Origin: Blastobasis lacticolella
Taxonomy: Eukaryota; Arthropoda; Insecta; Lepidoptera; Blastobasidae
Direction: 5' to 3'
NCBI GenBank assembly: GCA_905147135.1
Contig: LR990042.1
Location: 8,795,545 to 8,859,544, forward strand
DNA length: 64,000 bases
Shown: positions 22,500 through 34,327 of the stretch, piece by piece
How the letters are laid out: the number at the start of each line of letters is the position of its first letter
Numbering within the stretch: the first letter of the stretch is position 1
The notes under the pieces: generated by a model
What the model saw: only the letters and a program-made list of their open reading frames with translations
Database searches by the model: none
Told to the model about the DNA's origin: nothing
Position numbers and translations under genes: made by a program

Positions 22500-22990
22500 A
22501 TTATAATTAACGCCAAGAGGTGATACAGGAGCTGTTTGCATTCTTGGAAAATAAGCTGGACCTGATGGACTAGCTGAACCTTCAGCAGATCTGCGCGACC
22601 AGCTACACCGTGGACGACATCATAGAGGCTAAGGGGGCGCTCCGGGAGACCGTTGAGATGCCCATATGGGGTCTCATGGGGAAGAAGGACCTCATGGACA
22701 TCTTCCGCGTCTTGAAGGAGACCGATCCCGATATTCTTGGCTCGGTAACTCAACAGGCCGCCGGTGACGTTTGACCTCATCGACGTCATCAGGTTCCTGA
22801 AAGATATAACTTTGTTGATGTCCGATGTCACGGAACTCAGGCAACGGCTAGGCGCTTCGGAGATGGAATGCGCCGAGTTGCGGATCGCGTTGGCCTCATT
22901 GCGCGCGATAGACATTGCTGCGTCTGCAGTGATGGACTTGCGTGCGCGCCTAGGGGGCAATTCTCGTGTTTTTACATTTAAAATTCGACA
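22500..22990 (+). mobile_element. LINE ORF1 relic, plus copy
   Basis: The plus-strand frames, with stops, read ELFAFLENKLDLMD, then QICATSYTVDDIIEAKGALR, KDLMDIFRVLKETDPDIL, and then RPPVTFDLIDVIRFLKDITL. The last part matches the start of the frame at 4222-5163 (PPVTFDHVDVTRLLKDIVLL). It therefore preserves the N-terminal part that the other copy lost. Reading-frame breaks show it is dead. Confidence 0.75.
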
Positions 22991-23196
22991 TTTTCTTTAG
23001 ACAAAAAACTGTATTAAAACGAAATTGATCTCCGACAATATGCGGCTGTCGATGATAGTTCGAAGAAAATATTTTCTGACTGCAATAGTCATTTCATTTT
23101 AATGGAAAAATGTAGAAATCTAGATGTCATAGTGCGAGAATTAGGCCCCTGCGCTGCCGCCGCCGTCGCCACCCGACAACGAATCACATAATAAAT

Positions 23197-23555
23197 CATC
23201 ATCATCATCTTGGCGTTAATGTCCCGGTTGTGCTCTCGAGAACGAGGGCCCGGGGTCCGCCTTTACCATGATCCAGGATTTGGCGATCAGGCAATTACAG
23301 TGGAGCGACTGCAATCTGACCTCCGTGACCCTGCTACCAAGTGAACCTGACCAGATTGAATAATGGTTACAAATTCAGTTGCCTGAAGTTGCAGGTTTCA
23401 TTGCGATGTTTTCTCTCACCGTAAGAGCATCGGTTAGTGTTCAACTAATGTACATAACTCAGAAAATAGTAATTGGTACATGGCCGCAGCGGGATTCGAA
23501 CCCGGTACCTCTCGCTTGCGAGTTAGATACTCGACCGCCCGGCTACCGACGCTCT
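23197..23555 (-). mobile_element. Full-length tRNA-derived SINE, 16-bp target-site duplication
   Basis: The minus copy has the same length class as 21690-22045, with the B box (reverse GGATTCGAACC) at 23492-23502 and a CATCATCATCAT tail at its left end. It is flanked by GAATCACATAATAAAT at 23181-23196 and 23556-23571. It carries the empty version of the site occupied by the Harbinger-like element at 16063-16710. Confidence 0.92.
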
Positions 23556-23714
23556 GAATCACATAATAAATATTATAGGACAATTCACAAAGCGTGATCT
23601 AGCCCTAAACTAAGCAACGCTTATGTTATGGGTACCAGAGAACTGGTCAACTACATACATATATATATTTTTAAATTCATACGTATTGTAAGTAAGTACA
23701 TACAACACCCACCC

Positions 23715-23797
23715 CGTAATTCGATTCCCAGGCCGGGAAATGAACACCGGACCTCTGCGTGGCAGACCGGATATTAACCAACTGAACCACTCAGGTT
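23715..23797 (-). repeat. tRNA-like head of a second SINE type
   Basis: Read on the minus strand it gives CCTGAGTGGTTCAGTTGGTT, then GGTCTGCCACGCAGAGGTCC and GTGTTCATTTCCCGG, in the order of A box, anticodon region and B box. The B box is poor (GGTGTTCATTTCC), so it is not called as a working tRNA. Confidence 0.45.
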
Positions 23798-23862
23798 GTC
23801 AACATGTGTTAGCAAGTCGCACTATGGTTGACATACTGCGGGCATACATGGTTATCCCGTGG

Positions 23863-24045
23863 GGGGTATGGGGTCCCACCACCATCTTAGGGGCCCAAGC
23901 CAACTTCACCTGCACGTGGTCTCCCTGCTGGTAGACGGATGAGGCTCTGGCGAATTGGCTTATCCTTAACGGGTTGTGCGTGTCGGATGGGAGTCGACGC
24001 ATATAAAAAGCCAAAACCCCACATAAATTTTGGCAGGTTTTTTAT
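23863..24045 (+). repeat. Dispersed repeat shared with 35609-35795
   Basis: About 180 bases match the later copy: TATGGGG(T/C)CC, GGGCCCAAGCCAAC, CCCTGCTG, GACGGA(T/C)GAG, CTCTGGCGAA and ATAAAAAGC follow in the same order. Likely a LINE or satellite fragment. A LINE-tail piece (GGCCCGCTTGCCTG) follows near 24385. Confidence 0.65.
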
Positions 24046-24577
24046 GGCTGCATTGAACGTGCGTTTCAGTATTCCGTCACGACCGCCACATGGTAAATCC
24101 GCGCGGGTCGTAATTCAACGCAGCACACGCCCTATGTTTAAGGGTATGAAGCAGTAGGTGCCTATGTTACTCTAAGCTCCAGCTTCACCACACGGCGCGG
24201 GGGTATGCTACATATCAATAAAACGAAAGAACGTTTCTCGCTCGTTACGATTCGGATGTAGAATGAGCTACAGTGTTTCCTTTGGACTATGACCTGGGAT
24301 CGTTCAAGAGCTATATTAGAGGTATGGGTAGGGCCCCTGGTGTTGCTGATGCACATAAGCGGCGGTGACCACTTTCCATCAGGTGGCCCGCTTGCCTGTT
24401 TTGTCTGCCGACATTTAAAAAAGAAACGTAAACACATTATTTCGTAAGTATGTAATTGAGATACTTCTTAGGTACTTTCTGTTATACAAATACAATTCAT
24501 TATTAATACATAAAATCGTTGCAAATCAGTCGCATTTTTGTGCTTTGGATAGATGAAATAATGAAAAGAAGTAATGT

Positions 24578-27500
24578 TCATCCCCAGCACATTGTCCAGT
24601 CGTCTTTCTTAGTTTGCAGCTTGACGACGATTCTGTATAAAGAGAGAGCAGGACCCAATGGCAGCCCTAAACCTCGGACAATATCAGCGCGACGTGCCAT
24701 TATTAGAGATTGTCCATCAAATTCCTGGAATAGAATAGAAAATAATAAATTAATACACAAATGCAGAAAAAATTTGTGAAAAAATTTGTTTTGTAGTTTG
24801 CTTTAGTATTTGCATCTAGCTTTTGCCCGCGAATTCTCTCGCGTATAATTTGGTATGCCCTTTTATAACATATATACAACCTGGTATAACAATATGGAAA
24901 AGCTGCGGCACTGCAAAATTTCCTAAAAATCTGTTCAGTAGGTTCTGTGTGAAAGTGGATCATACAATAAACATTTATTCTCACAAACTTGAGAATAAAA
25001 ATAGTTGATAAATTTTACTCACCTGTTCTTTGAGTATGGGTGCAGCCTCTTGGTGATGTTCCATAAAATATTCATAAACATCCATTGTTGTCCAATTAGA
25101 TATATCTGGTATACTAGGATCAATAGGAACATCTTCTGACAACTTAGACGAGGCCTCTATCTCATGAGGTTTGAGGAATGGATCGGGAGGGGGTGATTCT
25201 GCCTCATATTCTTCTATATTACTGGGCATTATTCCTGGAGATGCATTTGCTGTTGGTTGCGATTCTAAGCAGTTATTACACTCCCATTGATCCCAAGCGG
25301 TCGACCTCTCCGGTATTCGAGGAGTGTGACATAATGCGTGATAAGCATCTGAACATATACTGCATACTGTAAGGATGCCCTGAAATGGAAAGTTACATAG
25401 TTGTAGTAATTCATAAAGGCGCGATGAACGATGTGATTCCCTCTTTCGCAAAAGTTCCGAGTCTAGACTCTGGCTCACAGTACTGTTCGCGCACTTAACG
25501 AAGATGGATGCCGAAGTTGCTGTAGACGCGGGGTAACTTATATAAAACAAAATGAAATAATTTAAAAGAACTGGAAAAAAAGAAATACACGACAATTTTT
25601 AAAATTATACACGACCATTCCCGACACCCTCCCGCTTGTAAATGTGGATGCTAGTCGCTTTCGCACTAAGTAGCGCGTCACGGTCGAGTGACAAAAAACC
25701 GAGAACAATCGGGGAACAAGCTCAGGTTTCGCAGGTGGTTCGCGGTTTTCGGTATATTGGTTGCGAGCGAAATGTTTGTACCACGAATATTTGTGGTTCG
25801 CGGTTTTCGGTACATTGGTTGCGAGCGAAATGTTTGTACCACGAATATTTGTTGCACAATCTTTAAAAATTAACCATAAAAGAAGTACCGCAACTCGAAC
25901 ATTCGCCGGTGAGAACAAAAATCTAGTCAAAAACAGCCTATCAATTAAATAAACTCCCCCCTAATATTAGGTATTCATTTTTGTTATACTCACAGCATCG
26001 TTTGTTTCGCAACAGATTACACAAATCTTGCAGTGCGGGCATTGCCATGTATTGTCAGGCCTTGGTTTGAGTATACCTGATCCAGTCTTTAGGCAGTTGA
26101 GGTGAGCTTTGTTGTTGCAATCACGGCATTCAACAAGCCGATCATTTGATCCTCGAGGTTTCTGTATAAGACATACTGAACACACGCCCCCAGAAGTCTC
26201 ATGAGGTATGGGTTCCTCGGCTTCCATATCATCCCCACTCCCATCAGTTAGTTGGCCTTCGGAAACTGGGGTATCTTCTTTTTCAGATTTGCTTTGGTTA
26301 GTATTAATAAGTCTTTTCTTTATTGTACTCTTGTTCAGTGACCCAACTGGACGGCCCCTTTTTCTTTTACTTGGTATGTTATTGTCTGATGGATCAAATA
26401 CTTTTTTTGCCATTTTGCGCCTTTCACCAACACGTACTCCGGCGTTTCTTGTAGTATTCGAGCTGGTGCCAGTACTAGATGTAGCACCTCCCCGTTTTTT
26501 TGGACGACCTCTAGTTCTTTGTGGAGATGATCTACATGAAGAATTTGCTGATGAAGTCATCTGAAATGAGATATTAACATTATCACATCACACATCACAT
26601 CAATTTAAAATATTTATTATGACAACAAATATTTACTTATCATGAAAATCATACCTTAGTGACAGACTCAAAATCATATTCGAATTTGAAACTATCAGAA
26701 CTATCTCCGTCATGATCTGCAGGGCCTAAAGCAAGATTGCCATTGGGTAACTTAACAAGACTTCCTGATGACAATTCTTTGTTAACAATTGTTTCAAGTT
26801 GTTTTTTTGAATATTTTGATTCTTGTGATGCTGCAGCACGTACTAGATCATCAAAAGCGATACCATTTTCCAAAAAGCTAGTATCTTGGTAAATAAGTGT
26901 TGCTATTGCTGATGTAATAATTCTTCGTTCACTACTTGCAATAGCGGACGCCATTTCTGTAATAAATTTAACCAGTTTCTCAACAAGAACACATATAATA
27001 TACTGAATACAAAAAAGTAAATAAAAAACTAAGTATACAGGTACAGGCCTTCTTAGTGCTAATTCAGTAGATTCCTGTAGCAACAGGGTGCAGTGACATC
27101 AATTGAATCCGAGCCTTAAAATATTTCCATGCAAGTGTTATTATGTCTAATTTCACCCTCTTCCCAAACTGCTGTACGGAATCTATTGAGTTAAGTGCTA
27201 GTAATCATTCATGAATTTGAAAAAAAGAACATTAATTTTTACTCATGAGCAATATTGTGCTTAGCCAAATAAAAACTCTCAACTCTCATAGAAATAAAAT
27301 TAACATGAAAATAAACCTTGAATTTAGCATGCAGTGCAGTCTACAATAGTTTAATTAGTATGAAAAGGACTATCTGACCCTCAGAATGTTTGTTTAAAGT
27401 TCTTCTTTTGCTCCACTTAGCAGCGTTTCTATAGCTTACATTATCTTTGTAATCAACTTTGTAAATGCTTTTCTCTTTGAGGCAGCGCTTTAGATCAGCT

Positions 27501-27634
27501 TGCGTGTACTTTGGCGCTACTTTGTAACACTTCAGCATATATTTGCAAATTCTGTATAAATCTGGGCGTGATTTCCGTGCACGTAGATGATCTATTGTTG
27601 CCAAAATTTGATTCTTATACTTTATCTCTGACAT
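24578..27634 (-). CDS. Winged-helix / tandem PHD / SAM chromatin protein
   Basis: Five exons on the minus strand, 27379-27634 (ATG), 26655-26956, 25994-26560, 25023-25379 and 24578-24724, join in phase to 542 residues. Residues about 4-75 (KNQILATIDHLRARKSRPDL) and 88-175 (RRIITSAIATLIYQDTSF) look like two winged-helix domains. Residues 203-206 and about 254-257 are AT-hook cores (RGRP). A tandem PHD finger follows: C313/C316/C331/C334/H339/C342/C360/C363, then C366/C369/C381/C384/H389/C392/C409/C412, with only two residues between fingers. Residues about 472-535 form a SAM domain (NWTTMDVYEYFMEHHQEAAP). WH plus tandem PHD resembles the N-terminus of KAT6 acetyltransferases, and WH plus SAM resembles SAMD1, but no MYST domain is present. 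Nuclear chromatin reading is inferred. The first finger spans one exon; the second is split at 25994/25379. Confidence 0.9.
25739..25856. repeat. 58-bp tandem duplication in an intron
   Basis: Two units of 58 bases (starting about 25739 and 25797, each with GGTTGCGAGCGAAATGTTTG) differ by about one base. They lie in the intron between the two exons that make the tandem PHD finger. The short ORFs of 60-74 residues here are shadows of the repeat. Confidence 0.85.
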
Positions 27635-27635
27635 T

Positions 27636-27790
27636 TCTGGAAAATATATGACTTAGTATGTAATTACATTTCTAAATTGTTAATATCGATTAAAAGTTAA
27701 ATTTGATAAAATATAACATACCTGTCGCAAATCATGCCGGTGAATTTCAATCACTCGGTATTCTATAATTAACTTATTATTACGGTTTTC
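27636..27790 (-). promoter_or_regulatory. Likely 5' UTR exon and uORF of the PHD-SAM gene
   Basis: A donor (CAG|GTATG, exon end 27722) on the minus strand and an acceptor (TTTTCCAG, coding exon from 27636) fit a 5' UTR intron 27637-27721. The inferred leader contains an ATG (27733-27735) that, after splicing, reads only a dozen codons before a stop, out of frame with the main ATG. The transcription start was not located. Confidence 0.4.
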
Positions 27791-28122
27791 TTTCTAATCT
27801 AACACACTATTTACAACTAAATTGTGATAAATAGAATCATAACACCTCCCGTAGGCACGACGGTAGAAAGAAAAAGTTTTTCTTTGATCACAACGATCAC
27901 AAAAGTGCCCCAAACCACAAACCTATAAACCTGTTACCCCTACTATATAGGCGGTCTATTGAGTAGACGGTCCATGGAGGTCTTCCATTAAGGTCCCTTT
28001 ACGTTGGTACTATAATTTAAAATCGCAAATTGAGTAAAGGTGCAATCCACTACTGTCAGACTCGCTGTGAACACCCTTACAAACTTTGAGTAGACATAAA
28101 GCTAACAAAAAATAATGAGCTT

Positions 28123-28495
28123 CAATGAGGAGTTTTCCAGTAGGTATTGATAGTTGGTCTCAAAAAGCATCAATAGATGGCGCTCCTACAAATTTGGTAA
28201 TCTTTTTATAATCTGTATGATGGTGGCAGTGATTTCATGCAGCCAACTAATACTAAACTTAAAAATAAAATGTTTATTAATATAAACATAATTGTTAGAG
28301 GTTGAACGAAGTGTAAAAAGAAATATTTATAGAAGTTGGCACTATGTTAAATTATTATTACAACCTCTAAAATGGTTGAAAGCTATTGACAAATACAATA
28401 TTATCCAATACAACGTACCCAGTGTTTATATCCTGTTTGCTAAGAACCTATTTGGTGTCGGAGCGCCATCTAGTGAGTGGTTAGGAATGCTTTAG
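28123..28495 (+). mobile_element. MITE family A copy, right end missing
   Basis: It starts CAATGAGGAGTTTTCCAGTA, follows the family order (GCATCAATAGATGGCGCTCC; GATTTCATGCAGCCAACTAA; TTATATCCTGTTTGCTAAG) and stops after TTAGGAATGCTTTAGATA without the terminal repeat. The 27791-28122 stretch before it holds no gene. Confidence 0.75.
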
Positions 28496-29022
28496 ATAGT
28501 GGCATTTTTGCAAGCAAGCGAGATGATGTATGAAAACGATAGCTATTCGAGATACGCGTTCGATGCATGGCGATCTCTTTCGGTTGCGGGTTGAGCCAGT
28601 AAGATGGCGATGCGGCGTCCGAAAGCATTTGTCTTCAATTATGCAAAGTTAGGAGATAGGACCCCTGGCTTGTGGCTCCAATATATAGCCATTTAGAATA
28701 GGACCACGATAAGTCCGCATTGACTGACAGTGATAAAAATTATAAAGTGTGGATATGGCAATATCTATTGGATTTTCTGTGCTCGTCAGTCCTTGTGCTT
28801 ACAAAGATATTATAGTACGAGAAACGCATTTTGATACTTTACGTATAAGTAACTATTGAATATTTTGTAGTCAAGTACGTATTTTTAAATTTTGAACAGA
28901 ATACACAGGCTGGAATAATGTATTTACAAAAAGAAATCTATATAGGAAGATACCACCATAATCTTTACTGAATAAATCCCTATCACACTCAGAGGCCGTA
29001 TATGTATACTAGAGTACAATAA

Positions 29023-29434
29023 AGCGCGCTCCACATGTTCGCCGAAACTTCCGGCGAAACTTTTGCCGGGTCTTTGGTCTACATTCTCGCCTATTACATA
29101 GGGATGTGGTGGTGTCAAAACGCGCGACATTTTATCGATTCATCGGTGTAATATCGGTAATCTACTGTAAACAGGGTCACAGAGGTGATGGCAGCTTCTC
29201 TACTGTAATTACTTGATCTACTAATATCCTGGATCATGGTCAAGTGTACCCCGAACCTGTTACGAGAAAAAACGCTAGAAATATAAATATAAAATCGATC
29301 GAATTGAGACGACAACAAACTATCTCTACTTAGTCTATGAAATAGGCGAGACATGCCAAACATGCACGGGACTACACGAATATTCCCTCTACATTCTCGT
29401 GTTCCCGCGGAACTGTCCACATGTGGAGCGCGCT
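29023..29434. mobile_element. MITE family B copy 1 (TAA duplication), contains a SINE fragment
   Basis: The terminal inverted repeat is AGCGCGCTCCACATGT, flanked by TAA at 29020-29022 and 29435-29437, as for PIF/Harbinger-type elements. About 29173-29280 is an internal SINE piece (CTGTAATTACTTGATCTAC; GATCATGGTCAAG). Length 412 bases. ORFs on both strands are not genes. The 28496-29022 stretch has nothing else recognisable. Confidence 0.85.
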
Positions 29435-29828
29435 TAAGACCAAAGATAATGCATAATGGCTGCGAGACCTGGCCGAACAACGTCTTTTAAAACCATGAAA
29501 CCATTATTTTTAATTCAAAAGTATAAATAAAATTTAAACGTACAAATAACATTAGTTATTAAGGTTATAATAATTGACGACTAGGTTCACCATGAATTCA
29601 TGATGGAATGAAACACGAGAAAACTGGATCCATTTAGAATGATCTACTTCTAAAGGTGCAACCAAACCACAGTTCAAAATACTCTGTCAATGTATATACA
29701 TACAACATATGCACATAGATTTTATTAGACAGATAATGTATTATAGATAGATATTTATCCATGGATATTCCATAAATAAAAATATATGGTTACCCTATTA
29801 GAAAAAAAAAGTTTGCCACGTTTGGTCG

Positions 29829-30653
29829 CAATGAGGAGTTTTCCAGTAGGTATTGATAGTTGGTTTCAAAAAGCATCAATAGATGGCGCCCCTACAATTT
29901 TGGTAATCTTTTTATAATCTGTATGATGGTGGCAGTGATTTCATGCAGCCAACTAAAGCGCGCTCCACATGTTCGCCGAAACTTCCGGCGAAACTTTTGC
30001 CGGAACTTTGGTCGGCCTCTACATTCTCGCCTATTAGGGATGTGGTGGGTGTCAAAACGCGTCGACATTATATCGATTCATCGGTGTAACATCGCTAATC
30101 TGCTGTAAAAAGGGTCACAGAGGTGATAGCACCTGCTTTACTGTAATTACTTGATCTACTAATATCTTGGATCATGGTCAAGAGTACCCCGAACCTGTTA
30201 CGGGAAAAAGCGCTAGGAATATAAATATAAAATCGATCGAATCGAGACGACAACAAACTATCTCTACTTAGTCTATGAAATAGGCGAGACATGCCAAACA
30301 TGCACGGGACTACACGAATACTCCCTCTACATTCTCGTGTTCCCGCGGAACTGTCTACATGTGGAGCGCGCTTAATACTAAACTTAAAAATAAAATGTTT
30401 ATTAATATAAACATAACTGTTAAAGGTTGAACGAAGTGTAAAAATAAATATTTATAGAAGTTGTTGTGCTCTAAAAAGGTTAAAACTATTGACAAATACA
30501 ATATTATCCAATACAGCGTACCCAGTATTTATTACGTAGTAATTATTATTATAAGAACCTATTTCAAGCGATTATCAATTACCAAAATTGTCGGGACGCC
30601 ATCTAGTGAGTGGTTAGGAATGCCTTAGATACCTATTGGAAAACTGCTCATTG
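29829..30653 (+). mobile_element. MITE family A copy carrying an inserted family B element
   Basis: It begins CAATGAGGAGTTTTCCAGTA and ends ACCTATTGGAAAACTGCTCA plus TTG. A family B element interrupts it at 29957-30372 inside the motif CAGCCAACTAATACTAAAC, which is intact in the copy at 28123-28495. It is joined directly to the next copy. Confidence 0.85.
29957..30372. mobile_element. MITE family B copy 2, nested in family A
   Basis: AGCGCGCTCCACATGT ends are flanked by TAA (29954-29956 and 30373-30375). Length 416 bases. It carries the same internal SINE fragment (about 30108-30215) as copy 1. Confidence 0.88.
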
Positions 30654-31070
30654 CAATGAGGAGTTTTCCAGTAGGTATTGATAGTTTGTTTTAAAAAGCA
30701 TCAATAGATGGCGCTCCCACAATTTTGGTAATCTTTAAATCTGTATGATGCTGGCAGTGATTTCATGCAGCCAAGTAATACTAAACTTGAAAATAAAGTG
30801 TTTATTAATATAAACATCACTGTTAAAGGTTGAACGAAGTGTAAAAAGAAATATTTATAGAAGGTGACACTATGTTCCATTATTATCACAACCTATAAAA
30901 TTGTCGAAAAATATTGACAATTATAATATTATCCAATACAATGTACCCAGTGTTTATATCCTGTTTGCTAAGAACCTATTTCAAGCGATTATCAATTTCC
31001 AAAATTGTCGGGGCGCCATCTAGTGAGTGGTTAGGAATGCCTTAAATACCTATTGGAAAACTCCTCATTG
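30654..31070 (+). mobile_element. MITE family A copy, abutting the previous one
   Basis: A complete 417-base copy from CAATGAGGAGTTTTCCAGTA to TTGGAAAACTCCTCATTG. There is no spacer between its start and the end of the copy at 29829-30653. The outer flanks TTTGGTCG (left of 29829) and CGACCAA (right of 31070) are themselves inverted copies. Confidence 0.85.
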
Positions 31071-32070
31071 CGACCAACAATCGGTATTCCACTAAATTGG
31101 GAATAAGTTAAGTCAAGCTTCTGTCCGGCATTTTATGATACTTTTTATTTGTCCGGGTTACAAGTGTTTTAGGGATACCAGCTGTGGTACTGATAAATTA
31201 TCTTAGTTGTGGGGTATTATTTTTTTATATGGACCTTAAATTTATCTAGTGCTGTACGCCCAGTGATACATAGTGGTGTTGGTTTACGTACCTACAGGTT
31301 TGACGCCATATTATAAAATGTTAGAAATTGTATACTCTATCTGATAATTACTTACAATAATCCTTTCTGTCTGGCACTTTGGAGTTATTGATCCAAAATT
31401 AATGATATCTTTGCTCTCTGTTTTGAACGTTCATACGTGACTAAACGCTTTGTACTCATGTCTTTGTTTTAATTAAATACCGAAGTATAGAGTGCGCGAA
31501 GATAATAAACTGGAACTAAATTTAATAGTCTAGTAAAATTGCAAAGACCTTACGCAGTAAAGAGTTTATTTTATCATTGATTTATTTGTTAAGACTCTAG
31601 TTAATTTATTCGCATGATGGACGTTTGATACGTACTGTCTCATATCTAGCCTATTACATGATTGGGAATTTTTCAAACATTTGAGGCTAAATTTTGAGTC
31701 TGTCCCCTTTCGGGTATTCGCGTAACGCGCTTGTCATATCTATTTGATTCTTGATTCTATGTTCTACACCTTTTGCTCGGCTCGTTTTTACCCGAAGAGT
31801 GCTGCTTACATGTCCATGCTGTTAAAAATGAAAAGTCCATGGTTCAAAACCAATGACTACCCAACGACCAATAACTCGATGCGCCGTCAGCTATTATATC
31901 CTCTTTGGTGGTTTGTTTTAGTTTTTTTGAGGTTAGGTTGTGTTATCATTGTATTGTAATAATAAATATTATTAGATTTTCGAATACGTAAAACTGAAGT
32001 GAAATTCTCTCATCTATTAGATGTTTTTCTGTTCGTTAAGTTAACGCGCTATGCCCTATTTAAATTAATC
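31071..32070. other. Intergenic, 5' flank of the Era gene
   Basis: AT-rich, with no gene seen. A 24-base stretch at about 31866-31889 (CCAATAACTCGATGCGCCGT core) recurs at 18590-18613 inside the TIR element there, so part of 31780-31920 is probably old transposon sequence. The region just before 32071 should contain the Era promoter; no motif was recognised. Confidence 0.5.
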
Positions 32071-34266
32071 ATGTCTACTCTCATTTCATGCTGTATGCGT
32101 ATCGGCTTTTGCAGAATACGATTTCTGCAAGGCTGTCGTTATTCTTCTCAACCAAAACAAGAAAGTAAACAGCGTTTAGGTAAAATAGTTAGTGTGGCTA
32201 TCATTGGAGCCCCCAATTCAGGCAAAAGTACTCTTATAAACAAAGTGGTGGAACGAAAGGTTAGAAAAAGTTTAATATGTCAAACTGTATTGATTAAACA
32301 TTTACATGAAATGTTTGCTTGCTTTGCTGCTTTTGTAGGTAATTGTAATGATCTCCTAGCTCTGGTCTCTCTCTCATTAAATTTAAGGGTTTTTGCTCTG
32401 TCTGTTCATACATATATGTTTAACTAGTATTTGCGCTCATATTGAGTGTTGCTCAAATTAATTAATTATTATTGAATATGAAAAACACTTTTACAGTATT
32501 AAAATCAGAAGGTAAAGGTAATGTTTCTAAGGTTGGTTTTGATGTTAGTGTGCTAAAAAGTGCTTGTTGGATTCTTATCCTAGGGTTCCATGGGGGATAG
32601 AAACTGTTACTACTGCATGTGTAGACGAAAACATTAAAGAGTTAATAGTTAGTTAAAACAGTAGATTAAAGAGTATGTCCTCTTAAATCTTAACCTTTTA
32701 TGATATTTATTTTATTTTAGATATGTGCTGCATCTAACAAAGTTCACACAACAACTAAACTTATAAGAGCCATGTGTTACCACAATGAGACTCAAATTAT
32801 ATTTTTAGATACTCCAGGAATTGTGACTGATAGAGAGCAACAAAAGTAAGTTTAGATAAAAAACAGGTAAAAAGAATGGGCAGTGTTATAATTTGTAAAG
32901 TGACGATATTATCATGGAATTCCACTGTACGACGATCAGGGATTATAAATTGTATTGAAATATATAGACACTTTTAAATTTCTGTTCATGTGTACATTAT
33001 AATTATAACTATAAACTTTAAGTAAAGTGCAGAATTATAAAAGAGCCCATTAGATAGATTTATGACAATGTTATATCTATTTTTTTATTTCCAGATATAA
33101 ATTACCAGATTCCATGTTACAAGCTTGTAAGAAAAGTCTCAAATGCGCCAATGTTGTGGGTGTAGTCCATGATGTTTCTAATAGATGGACCAAAGATGGT
33201 CTTCATCCAGATGTTGTTAACATGTTAAATATGGTTGAACATGTTCCTAGCTTCTTATTATTGAATAAGGTTAGTAATTTTTTATTTGGTTAAAACAGTT
33301 GTGGTCAAAATTACCTATTCATGTTCTTATTTTCATACTCTGCATGTTGTTTAACTTACTTAGTGTGTAATTAACTTAGTATAAGGTATTTAGTATAAGT
33401 TACATTAATATTCTATTCTTATACATACTTCCAAATACTTAAGATTTCCAAATACTTAGTAGACATCTTAGAAATTTTTACATAAATAATAGTAATAATA
33501 AAAGAATATAATTGATGTATATGTGATATAAACAAATTTATTTTAGGTTGACAAGGTGAAGTCTAAAAAGAGTTTATTAGACACCATAAAGAATCTGACG
33601 AATGGTTCTATTGCTGGCAATCCTATCCCTGGAACACACAAGAAGATAATGCAGCAAAGGGGATACAGCAAATTTTCTGACGTTTTCTTAATTTCAGCCT
33701 TGAAAGGAGATGGTATAAATGATATAAAGGTATTACATTTTATATGTTACATATATTATATACATTTATTTATGTAATTGAAATACCTTCCCTAAGGGAG
33801 TGTTCGGACTAATATGCGATAATCTTTAAAAAGGCATTCTAAGCTCCTAGGCTTTCATTTAGGGATTATATTTCATTTACATTGTGTGATTTTTCAGGAT
33901 TACCTCACGAATAACGCCAAAATGGCCAACTTCCACTACTCTCCTGAAGAGTGGTCGGATCAGACATCCGAGGTTTTAATAGAGGAAGCCGTCAGAGCTA
34001 AATTTCTGGACTTCCTATCACAGGAGATACCATACGGTTTGAAACCTCGATTGGAATATTTTGAGGAAATAGCTGAAGAGGATAAAATCATATGCTCGGT
34101 GTCTGTGGAATGTCCGTCTGAACGGTTGCTGCGGCTTGTGGGCGGCGCGGGCGGCGGCAGGCTGCAACAAATAAAGTCACACATTAGGAATGATTTAATT
34201 GATTTATTTAAGAAAACTGTAGTCATTGATTTGTATTTAAAAGTAAAAAATAAACCAGATACTTAA
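32071..34266 (+). CDS. ERAL1: GTPase Era, mitochondrial (ERAL1)
   Basis: Five exons, 32071-32259, 32721-32845, 33095-33269, 33547-33729 and 33898-34266, join in phase with GT/AG borders to 346 residues. Residues 1-38 are basic (RIGFCRIRFLQGCRYSSQ), a likely mitochondrial presequence. GTPase motifs are complete: G1 GAPNSGKST (46-54), G2 around T73-T75 (HTTTK), G3 DTPG (93-96), G4 NKVD (162-165), G5 SALKG (213-217). The last exon holds the KH domain (about 265-340), with GGAGGGRLQQI matching the GxxG loop. Era binds the 3' end of small-subunit rRNA; animal ERAL1 acts as a 12S rRNA chaperone in mitoribosome assembly. The start is the first in-frame ATG after an upstream region with no other ATG in frame. 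A polyadenylation signal follows. Confidence 0.96.
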
Positions 34267-34327
34267 ACATTAACTTAATGGAATAAGAATAGTTTTACTT
34301 ATTTAAAATATGAATTAATTTATTGTT

